Below the pieces are notes generated by a model, which saw only the letters and a program-made list of their open reading frames with translations, made no database searches and was not told the origin of the DNA. The translations under genes were made by a program, and so were the position numbers. A stretch of 64,000 nt of DNA from DATFDN01 sp963756545 (GTDB lineage: Bacteria > Pseudomonadota > Alphaproteobacteria > Acetobacterales > Acetobacteraceae): NCBI GenBank assembly GCA_963756545.1, contig CAVWNY010000008.1, positions 248,001 to 312,000 of the forward strand, in the 5' to 3' direction. This document shows, in pieces, positions 43,712 through 53,205 of this stretch. Numbering within the stretch: the stretch's first letter is position 1; every line of letters begins with the position of its first letter.

Positions 43712-43752
43712 TACTAGGTAGCAGATAGGTAGCAGACCGGGGGCGCAACGAG

Positions 43753-45028
43753 ATGGCCGAGCGGAAGCGGATTGGGCTGCGGGAGGTGCGGGCGCTCGGC
43801 CCCGGTCAGGAAATCTGGGATACCGCCGTGGCCGGCTTCGGCGCCCGGCGGCAGCGGTCGGAGGCGGTGGCTTACGTGCTGTTCTACCGCACGGCGGAGG
43901 GGCGCCTGCGGCGGCACACGATCGGTCGGCATGGCGCGCCCTGGACGCCGGAAACGGCGCGGGAGGACGCCCGCCGGCTCTTGGGCGACGTGGTCAAGGG
44001 CACCGATCCGGCCGGCGACAAGCAGGCCAGGCGCAAGGCCGCCATGGTGGCGGACCTCTGCGACGCGTATTGGGCCGATGCCGAGGCGGGCAACCTGCTG
44101 AACTCGGCGCCGCGCGCCGAAGAAGGCCAGCACGCTGCTCTCCGACAAGGGCCGCATCGAACGGCACATCCGCCCGCTGCTCGGGCACATGAAGGTGGCG
44201 GGTGTCACGCGCGCGGACGTGGAAGCCTTCATGCGCGCGGTGGCCGAGGGCAAGACGGCGACGCGCACCAAGACCGCGAAGAAGCGGGGCGTGTCCCATG
44301 TACGCGGCGGGCGCGGCGTGGCGTCCCGCACGGTCGGACTGTTGGGCGGGATGTTCACCTACGCAATCCGACATGGGATGCGGGCAGACAACCCGGTGCA
44401 TGGCGTCATGCGGCCGGCTGACGGCAAGCGCGAGCGGCGCCTGAGCGATGCCGAATACGCGGCGCTGGGGGCCGCCCTGCGACAAGCGGGAGAGCGGAGC
44501 GTCTGGCCTGCCGCCGTGGCGTGCGCGCGCTTCCTCGCCCTGACCGGCTGGCGATCGGGCGAGGCGTTGGGGCTGCGCTGGTTGGACGTTGACCTTGCCC
44601 GGCGCACGGCGCTGCTGGCGGATACCAAGAGCGGCGCGAGCCTGCGGCCGTTGTCGCACGCGGCCTGCGACGTGCTGCGCCGGCTTCCCCGCACGGGGGC
44701 GCTGGTGTTCCCGCCCACGCGCGGCGATGGGCGCATGAGCGGCTTCCGCAAGCTGTGGGACCGCATCGGGCGATTGGGCGAGCTGCCGCCCGACGTGACG
44801 CCGCATGTGCTGCGGCATTCCTTCGCCAGCCTCGCCGCCGATATCGGATACTCGGAACCAACCATCGCCGCGCTGATCGGACACAAGGGCCACAGCATGA
44901 CCGCACGCTATGTGCATAGCGCCGATGCCGTGCTGCTGGCGGCGGCGGACGCGGTGGCGAACGAGACCCTGGCGCGCATGGGCGATGCGCCGGCGGTCGG
45001 CGCGGTGATCCCGCTGCGGCGGGCCTGA
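43753..45028 (+). pseudogene. Tyrosine recombinase/integrase with frameshift
   Basis: The 5' part reads MAERKRIGLREVRALGPGQE to LLNS near 44106; a one-base shift there moves the correct frame to RRAPKKASTLL and on to LLGHMKVAGVTRADVEAFM. The 3' part (44189-45028) keeps the catalytic domain: TGWRSGEALGLRW (Arg I), DTKSGASLRPL (Lys), HVLRHSFAS (His-x-x-Arg) and GHKGHSMTARYVH (His and Tyr). The gene should have excised the element from the nearby tRNA-Arg site. A sequencing error cannot be excluded, but other genes in this element are also damaged. Confidence 0.85.
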
Positions 45029-45030
45029 GC

Positions 45031-45696
45031 ATGGAGCAGATTATCCCGCCCGATTGTGGGCCGGCCGTGCCTGCCGGCCCAAGGATGACGGCGTGCGAGG
45101 TGCTAACCTGGATCGCCTTCGCCAACGCGCTCCCGATGGAACGGATCGGCGACCTCGAACTCGCGGGGCGCTCATCGTGGACACGCGCCCCTGGCGAGGC
45201 GTGGGCCCCGTTTCCCGACCTGCCCGCCGAGACGGTTGCGCTGAACAGCAAGCGGATCGCGAAAGCGGCGGCGAAGCTGCGCGAGGAGCTGGCCGCCGGC
45301 TGCCTCAAGGCGTCCGGCTGCACGGTTCCATGCGGACCGCACGCCTACATCCCGCCAACCGTGTTCATGGACCGGACCGTCAGCGTGTGCTGGTGGGACA
45401 TGATCGAATCGACGCGCGACGGGCAACTGTTCTGGGAGGTGGGATTCAACACGGCGGAGGTTCTGGCGCGGTGGCCGGCATTGAATGCCTCGAAACGGGA
45501 TTCAGCCGCACAACCGGAAGTCACTAATTGGCTGATCTCGTACTACAAGCAAAACCCTCGCGCCAAGCGCGAGCATGAGGCGTTTCCGGCCTGCCAGTCG
45601 GCGATCGGCGCAACCTGGGCTCAAATGGTACAGGCGATGCGCCTTGTGCCTGAACCTCTCAAAAACCGTCGCGGCCGAGCGAAGAAAATCGGATAA
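45031..45696 (+). CDS. Hypothetical protein downstream of integrase
   Basis: A 221-residue protein starting 2 bp after the integrase stop. It contains TACEVLTWIAFANALPMERI, LNSKRIAKAAAKLREELAAG and CWWDMIESTRDGQLFWEVGF, and ends in a basic tail (LKNRRGRAKKIG). Similar genes follow integrases in alphaproteobacterial elements as far as I recall, but I cannot name a family. No motif for catalysis or membrane segments are seen. Confidence 0.6.
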   Translation: MEQIIPPDCGPAVPAGPRMTACEVLTWIAFANALPMERIGDLELAGRSSWTRAPGEAWAPFPDLPAETVALNSKRIAKAAAKLREELAAGCLKASGCTVPCGPHAYIPPTVFMDRTVSVCWWDMIESTRDGQLFWEVGFNTAEVLARWPALNASKRDSAAQPEVTNWLISYYKQNPRAKREHEAFPACQSAIGATWAQMVQAMRLVPEPLKNRRGRAKKIG

Positions 45697-45787
45697 TCGT
45701 GCACGCTTTGCACCCGCTGCACGATAATGCACGCGGGGACGCGCGCAATTAGTTGGTCCGCCATCACCACGCAACGGAACGCGATTG

Positions 45788-46042
45788 ATGGCGACCTTCA
45801 TTCCTGACAGTCCCGACACGATGCTGCGCCGGAGACAGACAGCGGCGGCGCTGAGCGAAGCCGGCTATCCCGTGGCCGAGACGACGTTGGCGACGAAAGC
45901 GGCGCGCGGCGGCGGCCCGCCCTATCGCTCGTTCGGCCGCATTCCGCTGTACCGCTGGGGCGACGCGCTCGCCTGGGCGGAGGGCCGGCTGAGCTTGCCG
46001 CGCCGCAACACCTCGGAAGCGGAAACCCAGCACGCCGCCTAA
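45788..46042 (+). CDS. AlpA/excisionase-like HTH protein
   Basis: An 84-residue protein. ATG 45788 is preferred to the TTG one codon upstream. A winged-helix-type core reads LRRRQTAAALSEAGYPVAET and PPYRSFGRIPLYRWGDALAW, the pattern of AlpA/excisionase-like regulators (recognition helix, then a wing with G-R-x-P-x-Y-R-W). It likely controls integrase or replication genes of the element. Confidence 0.68.
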   Translation: MATFIPDSPDTMLRRRQTAAALSEAGYPVAETTLATKAARGGGPPYRSFGRIPLYRWGDALAWAEGRLSLPRRNTSEAETQHAA

Positions 46043-46162
46043 AGCGCAGTCGCCGGCCCCGAGGCGGGAACCGCGGCTGATAGTTTGGATGTCGGGAGCA
46101 ACGGCATTCTACGCGATCGCCACGGCGCACGCCAGCACGGCCGGCGGCATGGAGAACATGCG

Positions 46163-46372
46163 GTGCATATCAATTCCACTGACGGAACTTTCTACGGGCC
46201 GCGTCGCCTGCCGACCCGCCCGCTGATCGACGTGTCCCTGACCTCGGCCGAGCTGCACGCCGTCGTGCGATGGCTGGAGCGCGAGGCAACGGCGCCGCTG
46301 AACGACAACCACGACGCCGCCGCTGATCCTCTGTTCAACCGAGCCGCCGCGTTGCGGGAGGCGGGGCGATGA
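46163..46372 (+). CDS. Small hypothetical protein
   Basis: A 69-residue protein from GTG 46163 with GGAG 8 bp upstream. It reads TRPLIDVSLTSAELHAVVRW, then an Asn/Asp/Ala-rich C-terminus. Its stop overlaps the ATG of the next gene (46369), so the two are coupled. Not recognised. Confidence 0.5.
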   Translation: MHINSTDGTFYGPRRLPTRPLIDVSLTSAELHAVVRWLEREATAPLNDNHDAAADPLFNRAAALREAGR

Positions 46373-47186
46373 GCGGCGGCGTTTATCAGGCTAGCCCGAT
46401 AAAGCGCCGCGCCACCAAGGCTGAGATGCAACAGCGCCGCGACGGCTTGCTCTCGATCGTGGCCGAGATGAAGCCATGGTGCAAACCGACCTCGTGGAGG
46501 TGCGCCGGGCGGGATGGCTGCCCTACGGCTGGCTCGCCGACAACACCCGCTGGCAACGCAAGCCGCAGACCTTCTCCAGCATCGGGCAGGCGCTCGCCGA
46601 TACGACGCGGTTCTACCGAAAGTCGCTGTGGCACGACGCCGATGCCTATGTGGAAATCTGGCTGGAGAAGGACGCTCTCGCCGGCGTGGTCATGCCGATC
46701 ACCTCGGAGTGCGACGTGCCGCTGATGGTCGCCAGGGGCTACGCCAGCCTGTCCTTCCTGCACGGCGCGGCCGAGTACATCGCCGCGCTCGACGTGCCCA
46801 CCTACATCTATCACCTCGGCGACTTCGATCCGTCCGGGGTGAACGCAGGCGAGAAGATCGAGCAGACGTTGCGGGAATTGGCCCCGCGCGCGGACATCCA
46901 GTTCGAGCGCATCGCGGTCAACATCGAGCAGATCGAGCGCTGGGATCTGCCGACGCGCCCCACCAAGACGACTGACAGCCGCGCCAAGGGCTTCGGCGAC
47001 ATCTCGGTTGAGCTGGACGCCATCGAACCATCTGCGCTGCGAAGCCTCGTCCGCACCTGCATCGAAACGCACCTTCCCGCCGACCAACTCCGGGTGCTTC
47101 AGGTCGCCGAGGACAGCGAGCGGCGCGCGCTCCACGATATCGTCGGGCGGCTGCGAATGACTTCGGAAGCGGGGACCTCAGCATGA
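46369..47186 (+). pseudogene. Spo11/TopoVI-A-type Toprim protein with internal deletion
   Basis: The 5' frame reads MSGGVYQASPIKRRATKAEM to VAEMKP and then goes out of frame. The adjacent frame from 46476 (VQTDLVEVRRAGWLPYGWLA) runs to 47186 and includes the Toprim motif YHLGDFDPSGVNAGEKIEQT. Intact relatives carry about 25-30 more residues between the two parts, including the catalytic-Tyr-like region, so a deletion plus frameshift is the likely cause. An internal ATG at 46476 could still yield a truncated Toprim protein. Relatives accompany primases in phage elements. Confidence 0.65.
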
Positions 47187-47551
47187 GCCGGCGCACGCCT
47201 GCCCCGCTGAGGTTTCCGGACGGCCGCGTCGCCCGGTTCGCCAGGGCGTATCAGGGGAGCTCCTTCAGCAATGCCGGCGCCCCTCTTCCGGGCCGCATCC
47301 CGAGCCTGGATAAGCTGGTTACGGCCATGCCGTTCCGCTCGGTCCTGTCGCGGCGCTGGCCCGCCGAGATCGCCGCAGTCTTGGCGGTACCGGCCGGCGA
47401 TTCGGTTCCGCCCCCTTTCATCGTGAAAGAAATGGGCGAAGAGATCGCCGCCGGCCGCGGCATCCTGCTCCTCGCCACCGATCGGAACGCCCTCAACCGG
47501 GCGAAGGTCATCCTGACTGGGCTGCTGCTGCCGGCGCGGGGGCGGGCATGA
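47183..47551 (+). CDS. Hypothetical protein of the replication module
   Basis: A 122-residue protein overlapping both neighbours by 4 bp (ATGA-type overlaps), so it is part of a tightly coupled operon between the Toprim gene and the primase. It has FPDGRVARFARAYQGSSFSN and a hydrophobic C-terminal stretch (GRGILLLATDRNALNRAKVI). No family recognised. Confidence 0.6.
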   Translation: MSRRTPAPLRFPDGRVARFARAYQGSSFSNAGAPLPGRIPSLDKLVTAMPFRSVLSRRWPAEIAAVLAVPAGDSVPPPFIVKEMGEEIAAGRGILLLATDRNALNRAKVILTGLLLPARGRA

Positions 47552-48594
47552 GCGGTGTCCTCGACCGCCCGATCGCGGTGACGTTCCTCGACGGCTGTGC
47601 CGCCACCCGGAAAGCCGAGCAGCTACACACACCGCGCGCGCTCGCCGAACAAATTGCTTCAACCACGGCAGCGGCAAAGGAACAGCTGCCGTGGTTGAAG
47701 CTGGCGCGTTTGGGCGACCGGCGGACCGCAAAGGGGAGCTTCCGCAACGACGCCAACGTGCTCGCCATCACCGGTATCGAGGCCGATTACGATGCTGGCT
47801 CGATGACGGTTGACGCGGCGCTGGAGCTCCTGGAGCAACAGGGCCTCGCGAGCATCCTCTACACCAGCCCGTCACACACCGAGGATGCGCCCCGCTGGCG
47901 GGTGTTGTGCCCGCTGTCCGAGGAGATGCCGCCCGCTCGCCGCAGCGCCATGCTGGGGCGCCTGAACGGGCTATTCAGGGGCATCTTCGCCCGTGAGTCC
48001 TGGACGCTTTCGCAGGCGTACTACTTCGGCTCGGTCGCCAACAACCCGTCGCACCGCGTCGAGCTAATCGACGGCACCCCGCTCGACCGTCACGACGATC
48101 TCGACGAGATATGGGTCGGGCCGCCCGCCACGGGCGCGGCGGCAGCCGACCCGTGCGCGAGCGGGGATGCGCGGGGAGACGCCGAGCTGGTACGCGCCAT
48201 CGTCACGGGCGACGAGCTGCATACCTGCCTCGTCGCGCTTGCGGCGCGCTACGTCGGGCGCGGGTTGTCACCAGCGACGGTGGAAGGGCTGCTCGCGGGC
48301 CTGATGCTGTCGCACCCGGAAGCATCGCGAGACGCGCGCTGGACCGATCGGTTCGACAACATCCCAGTGATCGTCGGCAGCGCAGCCGGCAAGTTCAGCA
48401 AACCGGCGGAGGACCGGCGCGCGCTGGCTCGGATGGCCGCGCAGATGATCCACGCCCGCCGGCGGAGCGAGGAGGTCCGCGCCGCCATCCGGCAAGAGGC
48501 AGCGGCTCGGGGGATCGAGCCGGAGCGCGCGGAAAGCATTGTGTGCTGGGTCGCCGAACGCGAGTTGCAGCGTCGGAGGGCGGCACATGCTTAA
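47548..48594 (+). CDS. Primase-like protein (archaeo-eukaryotic primase type)
   Basis: A 348-residue protein. The N-terminal ~200 residues contain ITGIEADYDAG, ILYTSPSHTEDAPRWRVLCP and SWTLSQAYYFGSVANNPSHR, a pattern seen in AEP/RepB-type primase domains of phage and plasmid elements. The C-terminal part is helical and basic. It overlaps the helicase gene by 8 bp. Together they would form a split primase-helicase for initiating replication at the nearby iterons. Confidence 0.68.
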   Translation: MSGVLDRPIAVTFLDGCAATRKAEQLHTPRALAEQIASTTAAAKEQLPWLKLARLGDRRTAKGSFRNDANVLAITGIEADYDAGSMTVDAALELLEQQGLASILYTSPSHTEDAPRWRVLCPLSEEMPPARRSAMLGRLNGLFRGIFARESWTLSQAYYFGSVANNPSHRVELIDGTPLDRHDDLDEIWVGPPATGAAAADPCASGDARGDAELVRAIVTGDELHTCLVALAARYVGRGLSPATVEGLLAGLMLSHPEASRDARWTDRFDNIPVIVGSAAGKFSKPAEDRRALARMAAQMIHARRRSEEVRAAIRQEAAARGIEPERAESIVCWVAERELQRRRAAHA

Positions 48595-50050
48595 GGCCGA
48601 CCCGCTCGCCGCGCTCGACCTGATGAACGCGGACGAAGCTGACGCGGTGGTCACTGAGTTCAACGCCAGCTACATGGTGGTGAATGAGGCGGGGAAGGCG
48701 GTCATCTATGCGCCGAACCGCGATCCGATCCTGCTGCGCACCTACTATGACCGCCTGGGCTTCGAGGATCTGAAGCGCCTCTACCTTAACCGACAGATCG
48801 TCGTGGGGCGCAACAACGAGGGCAAGCCGATCACCAAGTCGGCGGCCGAGATTTGGCTCCGCAGCCCAGAGCGCCGGCAATTCCTGCGCGGTGTGATCTT
48901 CGATCCGTCCGGGCGCCGCGCACCGGCTGGCACACTGAACCTGTGGACTGGATTTGCCGTGCAGCCCAAGCCCGGATCGTGGAGGCGGATGCAAAATCAC
49001 ATCCGCGACGTGCTCTGTCAGGGCAACATCGAACACTATAACTATGTTCTCGGCTGGATGGCGATGCTGGTGCAGCGTCCGGCCGAACAGGGCGAGGTGG
49101 CCGTCGTGATGAAAGGGTTCGAGGGCACCGGCAAGGGCACGCTTGCCCGCGCCCTGAAAACCATCCTCGGCCAGCACGGGCTTGCCATTTCCAACAGCAA
49201 GCATCTGACCGGCAACTTCAACGCCCATCTGCGAGACTGCGTGTTCCTCTTCGCCGATGAAGCCTTCTTCGCCGGCGACCGCCAGCATGTCGGCGTGCTC
49301 AAGTCACTCATCACCGAACCTTACCTCACGATCGAAGCCAAGTACGCCAACGCAGTGCAGATGCCGAACTTCCTGCACCTCATGATGGCCTCAAACGAGG
49401 AATGGGTTATCCCCGCCAGCCTGGAAGCACGTCGGTTCTTCGTCCTGGAAGTCAGCGATGCCCACAAGGACGATCACGCCTATTTCGCCGAAATCTGGAA
49501 GGAAATGGAGGCCGGTGGCTATGCGGCGATGCTGTATGACCTGCTGCACCACGATCTAACGGGTTTCAACGTCCGCCGGGTCCCCTTCACGGAAGGCTTG
49601 CAGCAGCAGAAGAAACTGAGCCTCGGCACGACAGAGGCCTGGTGGGCGGACATGCTGCACCGTGGATATGTGTTCCGGTCCAAGCTAGGCCTCGAAGCCG
49701 AGTTCGGGACGTGGGCCGAGGAAGTGTCCACTGAGTTGCTGGTCGCCAGTTACTCCGAGTTCGCTGAACGGCGACGGGAGCGCCATCCCCTCAGCCGCGA
49801 AACGCTGGGGCGCTTCATGCGCAGGATGGGCGCGAAGCCCAAGCGCCTGCAAAATGCCCCGGTGGGCGAGCACCTGGCCGACGTGGCAAATCCGTTCGGG
49901 GGCACTTCACGCAAGGCCAAGCGTATCGATCACGAGCGCCCGCAGGGATATCAGGTCGGAAGCCTCGACTTGGCGCGGAGGGCGTTCTTTGCCGCTACAG
50001 GGCTCAACGTCGATTGGGCCGAGGGCGACGACACCGCTGGGGCGTCGTGA
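48587..50050 (+). CDS. Phage/plasmid replicative helicase, DUF5906 type
   Basis: A 487-residue protein. ATG 48587 has GGAGGG 6 bp upstream and overlaps the primase stop. An SF3-like ATPase core is visible: Walker A GFEGTGKGTLARAL near 178, CVFLFADEAFF near 222 (Walker B), and HLMMASNEEWVIPASLEARR (sensor region). DUF5906 proteins act with primase domains in replication of phages and satellites. The C-terminal ~120 residues form a winged-helix-like extension. Confidence 0.8.
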   Translation: MLKADPLAALDLMNADEADAVVTEFNASYMVVNEAGKAVIYAPNRDPILLRTYYDRLGFEDLKRLYLNRQIVVGRNNEGKPITKSAAEIWLRSPERRQFLRGVIFDPSGRRAPAGTLNLWTGFAVQPKPGSWRRMQNHIRDVLCQGNIEHYNYVLGWMAMLVQRPAEQGEVAVVMKGFEGTGKGTLARALKTILGQHGLAISNSKHLTGNFNAHLRDCVFLFADEAFFAGDRQHVGVLKSLITEPYLTIEAKYANAVQMPNFLHLMMASNEEWVIPASLEARRFFVLEVSDAHKDDHAYFAEIWKEMEAGGYAAMLYDLLHHDLTGFNVRRVPFTEGLQQQKKLSLGTTEAWWADMLHRGYVFRSKLGLEAEFGTWAEEVSTELLVASYSEFAERRRERHPLSRETLGRFMRRMGAKPKRLQNAPVGEHLADVANPFGGTSRKAKRIDHERPQGYQVGSLDLARRAFFAATGLNVDWAEGDDTAGAS

Positions 50051-50072
50051 GTCACTCGCGCAGCCGCCCATA

Positions 50073-50346
50073 CCCTGACATTGTCAGGGTTGTCGGGGAA
50101 CCCTGCCACGCTGGGGACCTAGAGAACCCTAGGCTCGTCAGGGTTGTCAGCCTTGTCAGGGTGGAAATGCACGCAAAAACTCTCACGGGGAGCGAGGGAG
50201 AGAGTTCCCACTACTTTTTCTAATTCTAACCCAGACAACCCTGACAACCCTGACAAAGCTAGGAACCAGTAGGGATTTTCGTGTCAGGGTTGAGGCTGCG
50301 CACCCTGTCAACCCTGACGCCCTCACTTTCGGCTCTCGTGTCAGGG
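50073..50346. repeat. Iteron cluster, 9-bp TGTCAGGGT units in both orientations
   Basis: Exact TGTCAGGG or its complement occurs at 50073, 50082, 50154, 50239, 50248, 50282 and 50339. Close variants occur at 50091, 50136, 50303 and 50312. Several are tandem with a 9-bp period (50239/50248; 50082/50091; 50303/50312). The cluster lies just downstream of the helicase gene and includes an AT-richer patch (50205-50230). It looks like a replication origin for the primase-helicase. Confidence 0.75.
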
Positions 50347-50399
50347 CGGCGCTCGCGCAGGCCCCGGCAGCGTGGTGGACTGCGGACCGGCCGGATGCG

Positions 50400-50634
50400 G
50401 GCGCACCGGAGCACGGACTATCTGACGAAGATCACCGCGGTCGAAGCGGCGGAGACCCCAGATTGCACTTTCTGGCTTCAGTTCCTCGAGGAGGCCGCAC
50501 AGCGCGATGCCGCCTTCATCAAATTCCTTAAGCAGTGGTGCGGCTACAGCCTCACCGGGGACACGCGCGAGCACGCACCGCTGTTCGTCTATGGCGGCGG
50601 CGGCAACGGGTCGTTAGGTTTGGCTTGTCCGCGA
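50400..50634 (+). pseudogene. Fragment of a P4-type primase-helicase
   Basis: One frame reads STDYLTKITAVEAAETPDCT, FLEEAAQRDAAFIKFLKQWC and GYSLTGDTREHAPLFVYGGG, a conserved lead-in to the Walker A of P4/D5-type primases (usual GxGGNGKS). Here the motif breaks as GGGGNGS and the helicase half is gone; brxL begins within ~15-35 bp on the opposite strand. The N-terminal primase is missing too. A deletion or recombination joint lies here. Confidence 0.7.
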
Positions 50635-50646
50635 TCGCGCGCGGCT

Positions 50647-52695
50647 TCAGCCATCGTGCAACGCCTTTCTCAGCGCGTCCGCGGCATCCGCGTAAAACAG
50701 CACTTGAACCTTGGTTGCGACATCGTCCGACAGGTCCATGAGTGAGCGGCGCGCGGCAACTGGCATCAGCACAGTCGCCGCGCCCTTGGACAGCGCATGC
50801 TCGACAACATCGATCGGATTGTGGATTGGCTCGACCGAATCTCCAAGGTTCAGCCCGCCGACCACTGCGAGGCCACCCTTCAAGGGCTTGCCAATCAGGG
50901 CTGAAGAAAGAGCAAGCAGAACCGGCACGCCGGTATGCTCCGCCGTCTTGGCGGCGTCAAACGCACGAAGCTGAACCGTGAATTCGTGCTCGCGTGGGTT
51001 CCGATCGCCCACCAATTCGCCGGCGCGCGCGTAGAGGTTTTGCTCGGCGATCTTCACGCTCTCGCGAAACGCTGGCGGCGGCGGCTGATTTAGGATGCGG
51101 ACGCCGGAACCTGGCCCCTCGTTTACCTCGATCCGATAGAGGCCGACGGCTTCGTCCTGTCCGCCCGGTCCGAAACCCCAGACTTGCCCGTGAGGCAGCG
51201 GGTCGGCGCCGATGCTGTCCTCGCTTTGCAGCTCCGGCGTGGCGACGAACTTCTCGACCCCGTCCAGCCCCATCGCGTAACTAAATTGCGTGCTGCGGAA
51301 CTCCGCCGAGCCGATCCGCTTCTGCTGTTCCTTGACGCGGCGCCGCGCCTCCAATGCGAGGCGCACAGCCCATTCCAGATCTTCGTCCGGCACAGGTGCC
51401 GCGGCATCCGGATGCAGCAGCTTCACCAGGCCAGATACGGTCCTGGTCACCGCGTTCGTGTCGCGGCCCGACAATGCGCCGCCGAGCTGGAGGCGGCCTT
51501 GCATCACCCCCACCCGGGATTGCGAGCGCAACCGTGAGAACGCCTCCACCAGGACATCGCTCACCAGGCCGAAATGGTCGGTGAACAGGCTCTTGTTCAC
51601 CTTCGGGATGTCCCAGCCAGGCAGATAGGCGTGGATGCGGTCCATGAACGCGGTGTCGCCGCGCATCTCCGGAGGCAATGGCCCGAACAGATGACCGACG
51701 CGCTGCTGGTGCTGGACATCCACGTCGAAATTCCCGACCAGCACGATGGAGCCGTCGGCGCGTATGCTCTCTCGCCCGCGCGAGAACTCGCCGCTCTCCA
51801 TGTAGCCCTTCATGATGTTCACGCCGTCGTTCTGGTCGAAGGACACGCCGGACACCTCGTCGAAGCACACCACGTCGTACTGACAGACCAGCCCGCGCTG
51901 CCCGTTGGCCATGTTGACGAACATCCGCGCGACCGTCGCCTTGCCGCCGGACACGAGATGCGCGTAGGGCGAGATCTGCTGGAACAGATGGCTCTTTCCC
52001 GTCCCGCGCGGCCCGAGCTCGACCATGTTGAAGTTGCGTTCGACGAAAGGGATCATCCGCATCAGCGAGATGTCCCGCGCGCGCGAGGACATGCGCTCGG
52101 GCTCCAGGCCGACGCCGCGCAGCAGGAAATCCTTCCACTGCGCGGTCGTCATCTTCGCGCGCCCCTCGACGATGCGATCGAGGATGCCGCGCGTCGAAAG
52201 CTGGATTGGCCGCACCGCGTTGGCCTGGAACGGCCGCCCGCCCTTCTCCTGCGCGATGGTGGCGTCATAGCCGAGGTCGATCTCGGCGTAGAAGCCGCCG
52301 GTCAACATGCGTTCGTTCTCGCGCACCGTCTCGTCGGACAGGCGCACGTCGGTCAGGCGCAGGCTCGGCAGCCTCGCCAGATAGCTGTCGGATCGCGCAT
52401 CCAGCCGCGCCGTGATGATATCGATCACCCGGGCCTCGCCCGTCTCCCGTGCGCGGGACTTGATGAGTTCGTCCTCCCCGGCGCGCACCGTGCGCGAGGA
52501 CAGTTGAGTGCGGACCACCTCCAGCCCCTCGGCGATCTCCTTCTCGTCGGTCGTCGCGCAATAACGGCCGAGCATGAACTCGACGACGTAGGTCGGCACC
52601 GGGAATTGCCCGCGGAACTGGCGCACCAGATCCTTGCGCACGATCAGGCCGCGGAACGCGTCGGCGGCCAGACGGTCCAGGTCGTCCATTTCCAT
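50647..52695 (-). CDS. brxL: BrxL, BREX Lon-like ATPase/protease
   Basis: A 682-residue BrxL of normal length. Seen: N-terminal DNA-binding region (VVEFMLGRYCATTDEKEIAE), AAA+ core with Walker A GPRGTGKSHLFQQ near 230 and Walker B YDVVCFDEVSGV near 272, and a C-terminal Lon-like domain (LSSALIGKPLKGGLAVVGGL, then GDSVEPI and ALSKGAATVLMP). BrxL is the last gene of BREX operons and acts as a DNA-bound ring. Here the rest of BREX is missing apart from the PglZ tail immediately upstream (3-bp gap), so its function is uncertain. Confidence 0.85.
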   Translation of the reverse strand: MEMDDLDRLAADAFRGLIVRKDLVRQFRGQFPVPTYVVEFMLGRYCATTDEKEIAEGLEVVRTQLSSRTVRAGEDELIKSRARETGEARVIDIITARLDARSDSYLARLPSLRLTDVRLSDETVRENERMLTGGFYAEIDLGYDATIAQEKGGRPFQANAVRPIQLSTRGILDRIVEGRAKMTTAQWKDFLLRGVGLEPERMSSRARDISLMRMIPFVERNFNMVELGPRGTGKSHLFQQISPYAHLVSGGKATVARMFVNMANGQRGLVCQYDVVCFDEVSGVSFDQNDGVNIMKGYMESGEFSRGRESIRADGSIVLVGNFDVDVQHQQRVGHLFGPLPPEMRGDTAFMDRIHAYLPGWDIPKVNKSLFTDHFGLVSDVLVEAFSRLRSQSRVGVMQGRLQLGGALSGRDTNAVTRTVSGLVKLLHPDAAAPVPDEDLEWAVRLALEARRRVKEQQKRIGSAEFRSTQFSYAMGLDGVEKFVATPELQSEDSIGADPLPHGQVWGFGPGGQDEAVGLYRIEVNEGPGSGVRILNQPPPPAFRESVKIAEQNLYARAGELVGDRNPREHEFTVQLRAFDAAKTAEHTGVPVLLALSSALIGKPLKGGLAVVGGLNLGDSVEPIHNPIDVVEHALSKGAATVLMPVAARRSLMDLSDDVATKVQVLFYADAADALRKALHDG

Positions 52696-52698
52696 CGC

Positions 52699-53205
52699 CT
52701 ATCCTCCGACGACAACGCCGCGCGTCGTCGCCACCTCGCCGCCCGGATCGCGCAATTCGAGCAAGGCCGGCTTGCCGAGAAGCGCGTCATCCGGCACGAG
52801 CAGGCTGGTGCGGCCATCCGCATCCACCTCGCGCGCCTTGTCGGCAATCGACGCGCCCTCGCCATCGGCGCCCAACTTGAGGTCCACGACCAGCCCGTTC
52901 GCGCCCTCCGCGCGCAGCCGCACGCGCAGGCCGCTCCACTCGACATCCACGATCGCCGCCCGGCGCGGCGCGGTCAGCGGCATGACGATCAATTCCGGGA
53001 CGATGCTTTCCTGCGGCAGCCCGCGCGCGCGGCAGTGGCGCGGCGGGAAAGCCAGGCCGGTGCTGACGGCGGATGCCGAACCCAAAAGCTCGCCGTCCGC
53101 GCCGAGGGCGGGAACGGATACCAGCGGTACCGCGGCACCCACCGCCGGATCAGCCTCTCGGAGCCGAAGAGCAATTCCCGCGTAATCACCTCTTCCGTCC
53201 GGCAC
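52699..53205 (-). pseudogene. C-terminal remnant of BREX PglZ
   Basis: About 168 residues, a GTG start only by chance. GLPQESIVPELIVMPL matches the conserved end of the PglZ alkaline-phosphatase-like domain (usual pattern G-x-S-x-QE-x-V-x-P-x-L). VDVEWSGLRVRLRAEGANGL to LVPDDALLGKPALLEL resembles the C-terminal beta-sandwich of BREX PglZ. The catalytic part is absent. It directly precedes brxL as in intact BREX, and its 5' edge overlaps a phage small-terminase-like gene. Confidence 0.65.

Larger units (their letters stand above)
42421..43729. repeat. 15-bp inverted repeat pair split by IS630
   Basis: CCTATCTGCTACCTA (42421-42435) and TAGGTAGCAGATAGG (43715-43729) are perfect reverse complements. 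Removing the IS630 copy and one TA leaves them 15 nt apart, so they formed one hairpin-like site 24 bp before the integrase start. A second GGTAGCAG follows at 43728. They may be integrase arm sites, an operator or a terminator. Confidence 0.65.

Noticed and set aside
50073..50346. CRISPR array
   Set aside because: The repeats are 8-9 bp, in both orientations, with irregular spacing and no spacers or cas genes; iterons fit better.
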